DNA from: RGIG4097 sp964367645
GTDB lineage: Bacteria > Bacillota > Clostridia > Christensenellales > CAG-917
Assembly: GCA_964367645.1 (NCBI GenBank)
Contig: CAYIYN010000082.1
Coordinates: forward strand, 1-5,912
Length of the DNA stretch: 5,912 nucleotides
Direction: 5' to 3'
This document shows, in pieces, positions 1-4,990 of this stretch; the first letter of the stretch is position 1, and each line of letters opens with the position of its first letter. The notes below the pieces were generated by a model. It was not told the origin of the DNA. It did not search any database and worked only from the letters and a program-made list of their open reading frames with translations. The position numbers and the translations under genes were made by a program.

Positions 1-171
1 GGTAACCCCAAAAAAGTCGTCGGCAAGATACGCGCCGTCTGCGAGGGCATTCGCTGTCAAAAAGTCGCTGACCTGCAAATCGAAAAAGGTAGCCAGCGAC
101 AATAGCGCGCCGAATAAAAATGTAAACAGCGCGATTGCTACAATAATTCTGCTTTTTTGCGTCAATTTCAT
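1..171 (-). CDS. Membrane protein, N-terminal fragment, possibly PAP2-family phosphatase
   Basis: The frame is open from an ATG at 171 to the window edge (57 codons), so the C-terminal part lies outside the window. The start is supported by an AGGTG ribosome binding site at 181-177, five bases upstream. Residues 1-8 are short and basic, followed by one strong hydrophobic segment at about 9-31 and then an acidic, amphipathic stretch. A first membrane helix followed by a segment like LQVSDFLTANALAD is reminiscent of the N-terminus of bacterial PAP2-like (phosphatidic acid phosphatase type 2) membrane proteins. The catalytic motifs of that family would lie beyond the edge, so the family name is a guess. 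The start is only 22 nt after the stop of the PI-PLC-like gene, so it is probably the third gene of that operon. Confidence 0.55.
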   Translation of the reverse strand, partial: MKLTQKSRIIVAIALFTFLFGALLSLATFFDLQVSDFLTANALADGAYLADDFFGVT

Positions 172-193
172 AATATCACCTATTACTCCCTTA

Positions 194-1270
194 TTATTGT
201 TGTTTTGCGGTCATTTTTTCAAAAAGCGGTATACTTTCGTCTTTTACGGTTGCTTTTGCAAGATTTAATGCAAGAGCGGCTTTCTGCTTTTCAATGTCCG
301 ATTCCACAAAATCTCTCATAATTATATTGATTTTGGCAAGGATTGAAGCGTTATCTTCATTATTTAACGAGCGCACGTACTCGTTCATTATCGGGTTGTT
401 GCCATTCTCCAAATCGACAATGCTGCCTGTTACGGCACCGTCAACGCCCATAGAATTTGTCAGTTGCGCCTGTAAAACGAAAAATTTGTTGCTGTTTGCC
501 TGCGGAAGATACTCTCCAAAACCGATTTCTATCAAATACTCGCCGCCGTAGTTGTGATTTAGGCTTTCGTATGGTGAAAGTAGGGTTTGCGTACGGGGAA
601 ATACGTAATTGGTATCTCCTCGGTCGCTGCTTCCCCAAACGATAATAAAGCGTTTATCCTCTTCTTTGATATCGCCGTACGTCAGGGTGGACAAATCCTC
701 CGATGTTTTGACGGCGTATTCTTCGGGATTGAGTTTATCTTCAATCATATCACGCACATCAGGTTCCACATCGTCGCCAAAGTGTTGGAAGTCTAGGATG
801 ACAAACTGATTGTCGTATTCATCAAAAAAGCGGTTGAAGTCGTCGCATACTCTTTCAAATGTAAATCCCAGATTTACAATGTCATGAAAAATTTTCAGCA
901 CATTCTCATCAACAACTTTTTTGTTTTCGTCCAATTCGTTGCCTCGGTTAACTCTGATGTCAAAATATCTCACTCCTAGTTTCAACTGCTCGTAAATCGA
1001 TGCGCCTTGTGTTTCCGTCAAAGAATTGAGCAACTTGTTTCCGCCGCCAATATTATAACAGCCGCTGTCGTGACTGCCGGGCGTTACAGCGTCCACAACC
1101 CTGACATCGTCTTTAATATAATTTTGCCACTGACAAAAAAATTCGCTTTCCTCTTTAGGAGGTTCATATATCACTTGAGCGGCGTCATCATTGCACGCAC
1201 AAAACGAGGCAACAAGAAACGCGGACAAAACTAAGATTGAAAGCAATTTGTAAACGGCAAATTTTTTCAT
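194..1270 (-). CDS. PI-PLC X-domain lipoprotein (phosphatidylinositol-specific phospholipase C-like)
   Basis: This 358-aa protein is predicted to be exported, lipid-anchored and to cleave a phosphodiester such as phosphatidylinositol or a GPI-like headgroup. Residues 1-23 form a signal peptide ending FCAC; Cys26 is the likely lipidated residue, although the lipobox is not canonical. The X-domain is recognised from PGSHDSG at 64-70 (first catalytic His67 with Asp68), LGVRYFDIR at 98-106 (conserved Arg and Asp of the active site) and FHD at 128-130 (second catalytic histidine, His129). A core strand FVILDFQHF follows at 156-164. The length fits single-domain bacterial PI-PLC proteins plus a lipoprotein leader. 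I chose the ATG at 1270, with GGGAA at 1281-1277 six bases upstream, over an in-frame TTG two codons earlier that is too close to this site. It lies 18 nt after the DUF4434-like gene, in the same operon. Family assignment is firm; substrate is unknown. Confidence 0.88.
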   Translation of the reverse strand: MKKFAVYKLLSILVLSAFLVASFCACNDDAAQVIYEPPKEESEFFCQWQNYIKDDVRVVDAVTPGSHDSGCYNIGGGNKLLNSLTETQGASIYEQLKLGVRYFDIRVNRGNELDENKKVVDENVLKIFHDIVNLGFTFERVCDDFNRFFDEYDNQFVILDFQHFGDDVEPDVRDMIEDKLNPEEYAVKTSEDLSTLTYGDIKEEDKRFIIVWGSSDRGDTNYVFPRTQTLLSPYESLNHNYGGEYLIEIGFGEYLPQANSNKFFVLQAQLTNSMGVDGAVTGSIVDLENGNNPIMNEYVRSLNNEDNASILAKINIIMRDFVESDIEKQKAALALNLAKATVKDESIPLFEKMTAKQQ

Positions 1271-1288
1271 AATCAATTCCCTATGAGA

Positions 1289-2452
1289 TTAATTTGTTGT
1301 CGGCAGGGTGTATGGTTCAGCCGTGCCCAACTCTCTTGCCTCCAAATAACTCAGATAATCGTTGTGGAAATTTAGGGCACATTCACCTCTGTTGGCTCCG
1401 GCATCAGGTACGCAGTAATGAGAGTATGAGAACGTAACGATTTTTTCAGCGTAGTTTCTGGCTATATCGCATTGTTTTAAGCAGCGCAAAAGCGGCGCAG
1501 TCAAAAGCATTTGGTCATTATCTGCTGTTGCGCGTTTTATATAGAAAAATTCACAGTTGACATAATATTTCAAACCTTGCTTTTCTTTCACCGCATCAGC
1601 CCACATTTTAACGGCGTTTTCCGTCAAAGCAAGCGCGTCTTCATCCACGGTCGCGTCACCGCAGATATTGCCTATGCTGTCTTGCGGGGCAAAAATATCT
1701 CCGGAGCGGAAGTTGATTTTTGATATAAGGTTTTTCCAAAAATCAAAATAGACGTAGGAATCGTCTTTTCTCAAAAAGAAACTGATATAAGGACTTATCA
1801 TCAAAGGTTTTGTGTCGCCGATTTCATTTAGATGAGCGATTGTTTGGTTCATCATATTCGACCACAAATTTGACATAATGGAGTTTGCGTTGTAAGTTTC
1901 ATACGCCCAATACCAACCGTAGAAGGAAGGATGAGAACCGTAGTTTTCACTTATTTCGTCAATCATATAGTTGTCAAGTTCGACACGCTTATTATACCAT
2001 TCGGTATTTGTCGGACTCTTGGTCCACCATTCGTCTTCAACGGAAAGACCGATATAAACTTTCATATCCTTTTCGTCGGCGGCTGTGAGCAATTTGCCAA
2101 TGCAGTCCGTACTTTCTTCAGCCGAATAAACGACTCCGTCCGTATAAATTTCTGCAATTTCCGAAGGGTAAAAAGTGACGGTATTATCGCTTGCCCCCGT
2201 GCGCGTGTATTGAAGAATCACGCTGTCATAACCCGCTTCTTTCAGCAGGTCAAGATGTTCCAGATATTTTGCCGAATCCCAGTGTTGTATCAGCCAAGGC
2301 TGTATAAAATCTATGGAAGGATAAAGTTCGGGCTGTACCGTGGGCATTGGTTCAGGAGTCGGATGATTATCCTCATCGCAAGCGCTAAACAACGGCAAAC
2401 AAACCGTAAGCAAAATAATAAGTACAAAAACAGCGGTTATTTTCGTTTTCAA
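1289..2452 (-). CDS. DUF4434-like lipoprotein with glycosidase-type barrel
   Basis: This 387-aa secreted lipoprotein has a signal peptide ending in the lipobox FSAC, with Cys25 as the anchored residue, then a Pro-rich linker at about 31-45. From residue 46 the sequence resembles DUF4434, a TIM-barrel family related to glycoside hydrolases. Recognisable pieces are FIQPWLIQHW (49-58), a LLKEAGYDSVILQYT-type second strand (69-83), VYIGLSVEDEWW (132-143), FYGWYWAYE (177-185) and IFAPQDSIG (253-261). Glu185 and Glu301 (in VNCEFF) sit where the acid/base and nucleophile of a clan-A-like barrel would be expected; this is inference. The start codon is TTG at 2452, with a strong AAGGAG at 2470-2465 twelve bases upstream; no in-frame ATG gives a full signal peptide. 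It is the first gene of the leftward operon, followed 18 nt later by the PI-PLC-like gene. Its sugar substrate is unknown. Confidence 0.8.
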   Translation of the reverse strand: MKTKITAVFVLIILLTVCLPLFSACDEDNHPTPEPMPTVQPELYPSIDFIQPWLIQHWDSAKYLEHLDLLKEAGYDSVILQYTRTGASDNTVTFYPSEIAEIYTDGVVYSAEESTDCIGKLLTAADEKDMKVYIGLSVEDEWWTKSPTNTEWYNKRVELDNYMIDEISENYGSHPSFYGWYWAYETYNANSIMSNLWSNMMNQTIAHLNEIGDTKPLMISPYISFFLRKDDSYVYFDFWKNLISKINFRSGDIFAPQDSIGNICGDATVDEDALALTENAVKMWADAVKEKQGLKYYVNCEFFYIKRATADNDQMLLTAPLLRCLKQCDIARNYAEKIVTFSYSHYCVPDAGANRGECALNFHNDYLSYLEARELGTAEPYTLPTTN

Positions 2453-2489
2453 AATATATGGAATCTCCTTATTTATATCGACTGCAAAT

Positions 2490-2518
2490 ATTATATATTA
2501 ACTGACGCGGCTTTTCAA
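2490..2518 (-). promoter_or_regulatory. Sigma-A-type promoter of the lipoprotein operon
   Basis: On the minus strand, TTGAAA at 2518-2513 is followed by a 17-base spacer and a perfect TATAAT at 2495-2490. Transcription should begin near 2483, giving a leader of about 30 nt before the TTG start of the DUF4434-like gene. Its upstream edge is back to back with the tRNA promoter. Confidence 0.75.
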
Positions 2519-2532
2519 TAGTCAACTGACGC
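2500..2532. repeat. Direct repeat AACTGACGC, two copies 24 bp apart
   Basis: AACTGACGC occurs at 2500-2508 and again at 2524-2532. The first copy lies inside the spacer of the leftward operon promoter and the second lies just upstream of its -35 box. That placement suits an operator for a regulator bound as a tandem dimer, but nine bases is short enough to arise by chance and no regulator is known. Confidence 0.35.
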
Positions 2533-2560
2533 TGTGTTTTGAAATTCAAAGAAAAATCAG

Positions 2561-2589
2561 TTGCGAAAAAGGCCTAATTATGTTAATAT
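2561..2589 (+). promoter_or_regulatory. Promoter of the tRNA-Glu gene
   Basis: TTGCGA at 2561-2566, a 17-base spacer and TAATAT at 2584-2589 preceded by TGT, which makes an extended -10 (TGn) element. The predicted start near 2596 leaves a leader of about 13 nt, to be removed by RNase P, before the mature tRNA. Confidence 0.65.
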
Positions 2590-2608
2590 CCGTCTTGCAA
2601 AGAGATTT

Positions 2609-2683
2609 GCCCTTGTGGTCAAGCGGTTAAGACGTCGCCCTCTCACGGCGGAATCTGGGGTTCGATTCCCCACAGGGGTACCA
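2609..2683 (+). tRNA. tRNA-Glu, anticodon CTC
   Basis: The 75-nt sequence folds as a full cloverleaf. The acceptor stem GCCCTTG pairs with CAGGGGT (one G-U at the first pair and one U-G inside). The D arm is GTC/GAC with a GCGGTTAA loop, and the anticodon stem TCGCC/GGCGG encloses the loop CTCTCAC, so the anticodon is CTC and reads GAG. The variable loop is four bases, and the T arm is TGGGG/CCCCA with loop TTCGATT. The discriminator base is A, followed by an encoded CCA at 2681-2683. The CGCC...CACGGCGG anticodon arm is very close to that of bacterial tRNA-Glu. It stands alone, between its own promoter and terminator. Confidence 0.96.
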
Positions 2684-2684
2684 G

Positions 2685-2726
2685 AAAAGGTGTATGAATT
2701 TCTCGTAAGTTCATACACCTTTTTTT
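2685..2726 (+). terminator. Rho-independent terminator after tRNA-Glu
   Basis: A perfect 14-bp stem pairs 2685-2698 (AAAAGGTGTATGAA) with 2710-2723. It can be lengthened by three more pairs to leave a five-base loop, and is followed by a run of seven T at 2720-2726. It starts two bases after the tRNA CCA. On the opposite strand the stem ends in four T, so it can also stop transcripts of the convergent XRE-family gene that ends at 2745. Confidence 0.92.
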
Positions 2727-2744
2727 ATGCGTTTTTAGTATAAC

Positions 2745-2984
2745 CTAATAGTCTTTTATATTCAAAATATAGTCAGATGAAACATTATAAAGCTTGGAAA
2801 GATTTACTACAATTTCTATGCTTAAGTCTAATTTCCCAAGTTCGTACTTGCTGTAATTTGAGCGGTCAATGTGTAAATAGTTAGCAACTTCTTGTTGCGT
2901 CATTCTGTTTTCATTTCTTAGCTCTTTTATTCTTGTACAAACTTTATTCTTTAAATTATCCATACATACTTGACATTGTGCCAT
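2745..2984 (-). CDS. Small XRE-family helix-turn-helix regulator
   Basis: This 79-aa protein is almost entirely one Cro/CI-type HTH domain. Helix 1 is VCTRIKELRNEN (15-26). The HTH proper is MTQQEVANYLHIDRSNYSKYELGK (28-51), with TQQEVA as the positioning helix and RSNYSKYE as the recognition helix. LSIEIVVNLSKLYNVSSDYIL (54-74) forms the last helices. There is no separate sensor or dimerisation domain. If translation starts at the ATG at 2984, the N-terminus carries a Cys-x-x-Cys pair (C4, C7) plus Cys16; an internal ATG at codon 8 would remove the pair. The ribosome binding site is poor for either start (GGGG five bases before the first). It is divergent from the lipoprotein gene at 3061, and the shared region holds a palindromic candidate operator, so it is most simply a local repressor of itself and that gene. 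Confidence 0.88.
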   Translation of the reverse strand: MAQCQVCMDNLKNKVCTRIKELRNENRMTQQEVANYLHIDRSNYSKYELGKLDLSIEIVVNLSKLYNVSSDYILNIKDY

Positions 2985-2998
2985 ATTTACCCCATAAT
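2970..2998 (+). promoter_or_regulatory. Promoter of the small lipoprotein gene
   Basis: A perfect TTGACA at 2970-2975, a 17-base spacer and CATAAT at 2993-2998 (one change from TATAAT). The -35 box lies inside the first codons of the divergent XRE-family gene. Transcription should begin near 3005, giving a leader of about 55 nt. The spacer contains TTACCC (2987-2992), a half-site of the palindrome at 3009-3023. Confidence 0.7.
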
Positions 2999-3008
2999 AA
3001 TTTCAAAA

Positions 3009-3023
3009 GGGTAAAGATTACCC
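3009..3023. promoter_or_regulatory. Palindromic candidate operator GGGTAA-AGA-TTACCC
   Basis: A perfect 6+3+6 inverted repeat lies just downstream of the predicted rightward start site (about 3005) and upstream of the XRE-family gene. A further half-site, TTACCC, is found at 2987-2992 inside the rightward promoter. Size and symmetry fit the binding site of an XRE dimer; bound protein would block the lipoprotein promoter and also cover the weak -10 proposed for the regulator's own promoter. Binding is inferred from position only. Confidence 0.55.
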
Positions 3024-3045
3024 ATTTTAAGACAAATAAAATCAA
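3017..3045 (-). promoter_or_regulatory. Weak candidate promoter of the XRE-family gene
   Basis: On the minus strand, TTGATT at 3045-3040, a 17-base spacer and GGTAAT at 3022-3017. The -10 is poor and is embedded in the right arm of the palindrome, as expected for autorepression. This is the best pair I found, but TAAAAT at 3029-3024 is an alternative -10 that lacks a good -35. Confidence 0.3.
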
Positions 3046-3060
3046 GTTGGAGGAAATTGT

Positions 3061-3474
3061 ATGAAAAAGTTGGTCGTATCGTTATTGATAATTGTTGCTT
3101 TATTTCTTGTCGGTTGCAGTAGTAACATAGACGGTACATATGTCTTTTCAAAGATGGAAGGTACAGCGGAAGGTCTTAGCTTTTCGGTTATGGCAGACGA
3201 ACTTGACGATGCTGATGAAACGGTGGCGTTCATTGCGGCTACGTTTGCAGAAATGAAAATCATTATAGAAGGCGATGATTTAACTTTAGAGATGGACGGT
3301 GAAACAAATACTGCAAAGTTTACAAGACAGGGAAACACAATCATAATTGAAGGTGAGGAAGAGGATATTGACGAGATCTCTGACATGGAAATTACCGTTA
3401 AAAACGATAAACTTATAATGAAGATAAATAGTGACGGTACTGAGGTGAGCGTAACCTTTGTGTTGGTTAGGTAA
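3061..3474 (+). CDS. Small lipoprotein of unknown function
   Basis: This 137-aa protein starts at an ATG preceded by a strong GGAGG (3049-3053) seven bases upstream. A signal peptide MKKLVVSLLIIVALF is followed by the canonical lipobox LVGC with Cys19 as the anchored residue. The mature part opens with NIDGTYVFSKMEG. It then shows alternating strands such as MKIIIEGDDLTLEMDG, TAKFTRQGNTIIIEGE, DMEITVKNDKLIMKIN and VSVTFVLVR, which suggests a small all-beta, lipocalin-like barrel rich in Asp and Glu. No catalytic motif is visible, and I do not recognise a named family beyond the general class of small beta-rich Firmicutes lipoproteins. It is divergent from the XRE-family regulator and followed by its own terminator, so it forms a one-gene unit probably controlled by that regulator. 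Confidence 0.85.
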   Translation: MKKLVVSLLIIVALFLVGCSSNIDGTYVFSKMEGTAEGLSFSVMADELDDADETVAFIAATFAEMKIIIEGDDLTLEMDGETNTAKFTRQGNTIIIEGEEEDIDEISDMEITVKNDKLIMKINSDGTEVSVTFVLVR

Positions 3475-3561
3475 TTTACCGATGATAAATAGACATTGCT
3501 CACTCTAAACAAAGTAGAAAATAGCAAATCTCTAAATTAGACATTTAGTATCATCTTGCTA

Positions 3562-3600
3562 GAAAAAGAGTTGGATTTATCTGAAATCCAACTCTTTTTC
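3562..3600. terminator. Bidirectional Rho-independent terminator
   Basis: A perfect 17-bp stem joins 3562-3578 and 3584-3600 around the five-base loop ATCTG. Because the outer stem is GAAAAA/TTTTTC, a T run ends the hairpin on both strands. It lies 88 bases after the lipoprotein stop codon. The bases between hold only a small 6-bp hairpin (CTAAAT/ATTTAG at 3532-3548) and no credible gene. Confidence 0.85.
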
Positions 3601-3601
3601 A

Positions 3602-3703
3602 ATTATATTTGCCTTACGGCAAATGATATTACTGCGTAATGATATTCGCTCTGCGAATGAGATTGCGACAGTCGTCGCAGTTATGGATAAAGGCAAATAT
3701 AAT
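3602..3703. repeat. Long-range 14-bp inverted repeat enclosing several hairpins
   Basis: ATTATATTTGCCTT at 3602-3615 is the exact reverse complement of 3690-3703. The 74 bases between them contain three self-complementary hairpins (3628-3640, 3644-3658, 3662-3681), so the closed form would be a multi-branched, cloverleaf-like fold. The left arm is also part of the first local hairpin (3607-3624), so the long-range stem and that hairpin exclude each other. Confidence 0.6.
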
Positions 3704-3813
3704 CTCATTTTTGAGAGCGCAAAAATATCATTGACCTTAGGTCAATATCATTGCATAAGCAATAGCATTTAATAAGCCTTTCAAGTTTTATAGGTTTTCA
3801 AAACTTATTTAAT
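3607..3813. repeat. Chain of short hairpins with 3-nt GAT/ATC linkers
   Basis: Seven consecutive hairpins have unrelated stem cores but shared ends (ATT at the 5' end and, in all but the fourth, AAT at the 3' end). They are 3607-3624 (ATTTGCC/GGCAAAT), 3628-3640 (ATTAC/GTAAT), 3644-3658 (ATTCGC/GCGAAT), 3662-3681 (ATTGCGAC/GTCGCAGT, one G-U), 3707-3726 (ATTTTTG/CAAAAAT), 3730-3746 (ATTGACC/GGTCAAT) and 3750-3763 (ATTGC/GCAAT). The linkers are GAT, GAT, GAG between units 1-4, CTC before unit 5, and ATC, ATC between units 5-7. A looser eighth hairpin (3767-3776 with 3804-3813, one T-T mismatch) follows. No reading frame runs through it. The array starts directly after the terminator and ends before the hrcA promoter. 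It may be a non-autonomous intergenic repeat family; its function is unknown. Confidence 0.75.
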
Positions 3814-3843
3814 AATTTTTCAAACATTTTGTTGCATTAATAG

Positions 3844-3872
3844 TTGACATTTGGCAATTTAAATTATAGAAT
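3844..3872 (+). promoter_or_regulatory. hrcA: Sigma-A-type promoter of the hrcA operon
   Basis: A perfect TTGACA at 3844-3849, a 17-base spacer and TAGAAT at 3867-3872. The A/T-rich stretch before the -35 could act as an UP element. Transcription should start near 3879, inside the CIRCE element, so HrcA bound there would block initiation. Confidence 0.8.
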
Positions 3873-3873
3873 G

Positions 3874-3900
3874 TTAGCAGTCGGACACAAAGAGTGCTAG
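3874..3900 (+). promoter_or_regulatory. CIRCE operator (HrcA binding site)
   Basis: TTAGCAGTC-N9-GAGTGCTAG matches the CIRCE consensus TTAGCACTC-N9-GAGTGCTAA with one change in each arm and the exact nine-base spacing. It lies immediately after the -10 box and 3 bases before the ribosome binding site region of hrcA. CIRCE is the DNA target of the HrcA repressor encoded directly downstream, giving negative autoregulation that is relieved on heat shock. Confidence 0.9.
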
Positions 3901-3913
3901 CAAAGGAGAAACT

Positions 3914-4951
3914 ATGAGCAAGGAATTGTCAGAAAGAAAATGTAAAATTATCTGCGCTGTTGTGGATTTATATATCGCAACGGGGCAGCCGGTTTCCAGT
4001 TCCGACGTGCAAACGAAATATCTCCCTGAAGTTTCTTCTGCCACTATCCGCGCGGAGTTAAGCGCACTTGAAGCACTGGGATATGTGGAACAACCGCACA
4101 CTTCCGCTGGACGCGTTCCGCTTAATGCGGCATATAAGTTGTATGTGGACACACTTGGTGACAGCACAAACGCACTGACCGACGCCGAAACAGCGTTTAT
4201 CCGCAAGAGTTTTGACGAAAAACTGAGCGAGGTCAAGGATATTGCGGGGCAGGCGGCAAAAATCATCAGTGATATTACAAACTACACGTCATTTTTGGTC
4301 ACCCGCAACAATCCTCACGTAGTTATTGAAGAAATTAAACTCGTACAACTGAAAAAAGTTAAACTGCTTGTGCTAATCGTCACAAACAAAGGCATTCTTG
4401 CCGACAAGACAATCGACACACAACTCGATTTGCGCAGTGAATACGTGGACACCGCAACGCGCGTGCTCAACAAGGTTTTTGCCGCAAAAGAAATAGGCGA
4501 ACTGGCCTCATGTGATTTCGGCGCTGAAGTTGAAGAGGAACTAAGAGGCTTCAGAGATATTTTCGATGAGGTTTTGAATCTTATCAAAAGTTACATTCAC
4601 GAACACGGCGACGTTGTTGTAGAGGGCGCACTCAAAATGCTTGACTATCCCGAATATAACAACATCGAAGACGCAAAAAACTTTTTGTCGGTTATATCCG
4701 ATTCCGAAAGCGTCACAGAGTTGCTTACAGGGCAAGAAGACAGCATTGAATTCAGCGTAAGGATAGGCAAAGAAGACAGCGGTGTTGACAAATGCGCTAT
4801 AATAACCGCGGCTTACAAAGTCGGAGATGAAGTTGTGGGACGGGCAGGCGTCATCGGACCGGAACGAATGGATTACAAAAAGGTAATCGGCGTTTTGGAT
4901 TATATGAAAAAAGCATTGTCAACAATTCTCGACGACAAAGACACTAAATGA
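3914..4951 (+). CDS. hrcA: Heat-inducible transcription repressor HrcA
   Basis: At 345 aa it has the usual length for HrcA, the repressor of class I heat-shock genes. The N-terminal winged helix is clear: SERKCKIICAVVDLYIATGQPV (6-27) is helix 1 with the family's xTGxPV turn, VSSATIRAELSALEALGYVE (40-59) is the recognition region, and PHTSAGRVPL (61-70) is the wing signature. The middle holds the helical dimerisation and insert domain. The C-terminal signature GVIGPERMDYKKVI (312-325) is intact. AGGAG at 3904-3908 lies five bases before the ATG. In known systems HrcA needs GroEL to fold into its active form, which couples repression to the free chaperone pool. It is first in the operon and lies 39 nt upstream of grpE. 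It ends in TGA, consistent with the standard code. Confidence 0.97.
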   Translation: MSKELSERKCKIICAVVDLYIATGQPVSSSDVQTKYLPEVSSATIRAELSALEALGYVEQPHTSAGRVPLNAAYKLYVDTLGDSTNALTDAETAFIRKSFDEKLSEVKDIAGQAAKIISDITNYTSFLVTRNNPHVVIEEIKLVQLKKVKLLVLIVTNKGILADKTIDTQLDLRSEYVDTATRVLNKVFAAKEIGELASCDFGAEVEEELRGFRDIFDEVLNLIKSYIHEHGDVVVEGALKMLDYPEYNNIEDAKNFLSVISDSESVTELLTGQEDSIEFSVRIGKEDSGVDKCAIITAAYKVGDEVVGRAGVIGPERMDYKKVIGVLDYMKKALSTILDDKDTK

Positions 4952-4990
4952 CAGATTAAATTTTGAACATAATAAGGATACAGATAGAAA

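Noticed and set aside
1271..1276. TTG at 1276 as the start of the PI-PLC-like gene
   Set aside because: It is too close to the ribosome binding site (GGGAA at 1281-1277), whereas the ATG at 1270 is six bases away and begins a normal MKKF signal peptide.
1931..2521. 196-codon frame on the plus strand opposite the DUF4434-like gene
   Set aside because: The opposite strand encodes a recognisable protein with family motifs; this frame shows no domain and ends within the divergent promoter region.
2609..2683. tRNA-Glu as an integration site for the XRE/lipoprotein cassette
   Set aside because: No second copy of the tRNA 3' end is visible elsewhere in the window and there is no integrase gene.
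2561..2743. 60-codon open frame on the plus strand
   Set aside because: It spans the tRNA-Glu gene and its terminator, so it is not coding.
3470..3480. GGTAA-T-TTACC palindrome at the lipoprotein stop codon as a second XRE operator
   Set aside because: The half-sites resemble the operator at 3009-3023, but their spacing is two bases shorter, which changes dimer geometry, and there is no promoter nearby.
3042..3527. 161-codon frame on the minus strand opposite the lipoprotein
   Set aside because: It is Ser-rich and antisense to a gene with a clear ribosome binding site, signal peptide and lipobox; it also lacks its own ribosome binding site.
3607..3763. CRISPR array
   Set aside because: The units are self-complementary with differing stems and 3-base linkers; there are no identical repeats with unique spacers of CRISPR size and no cas genes in the window.
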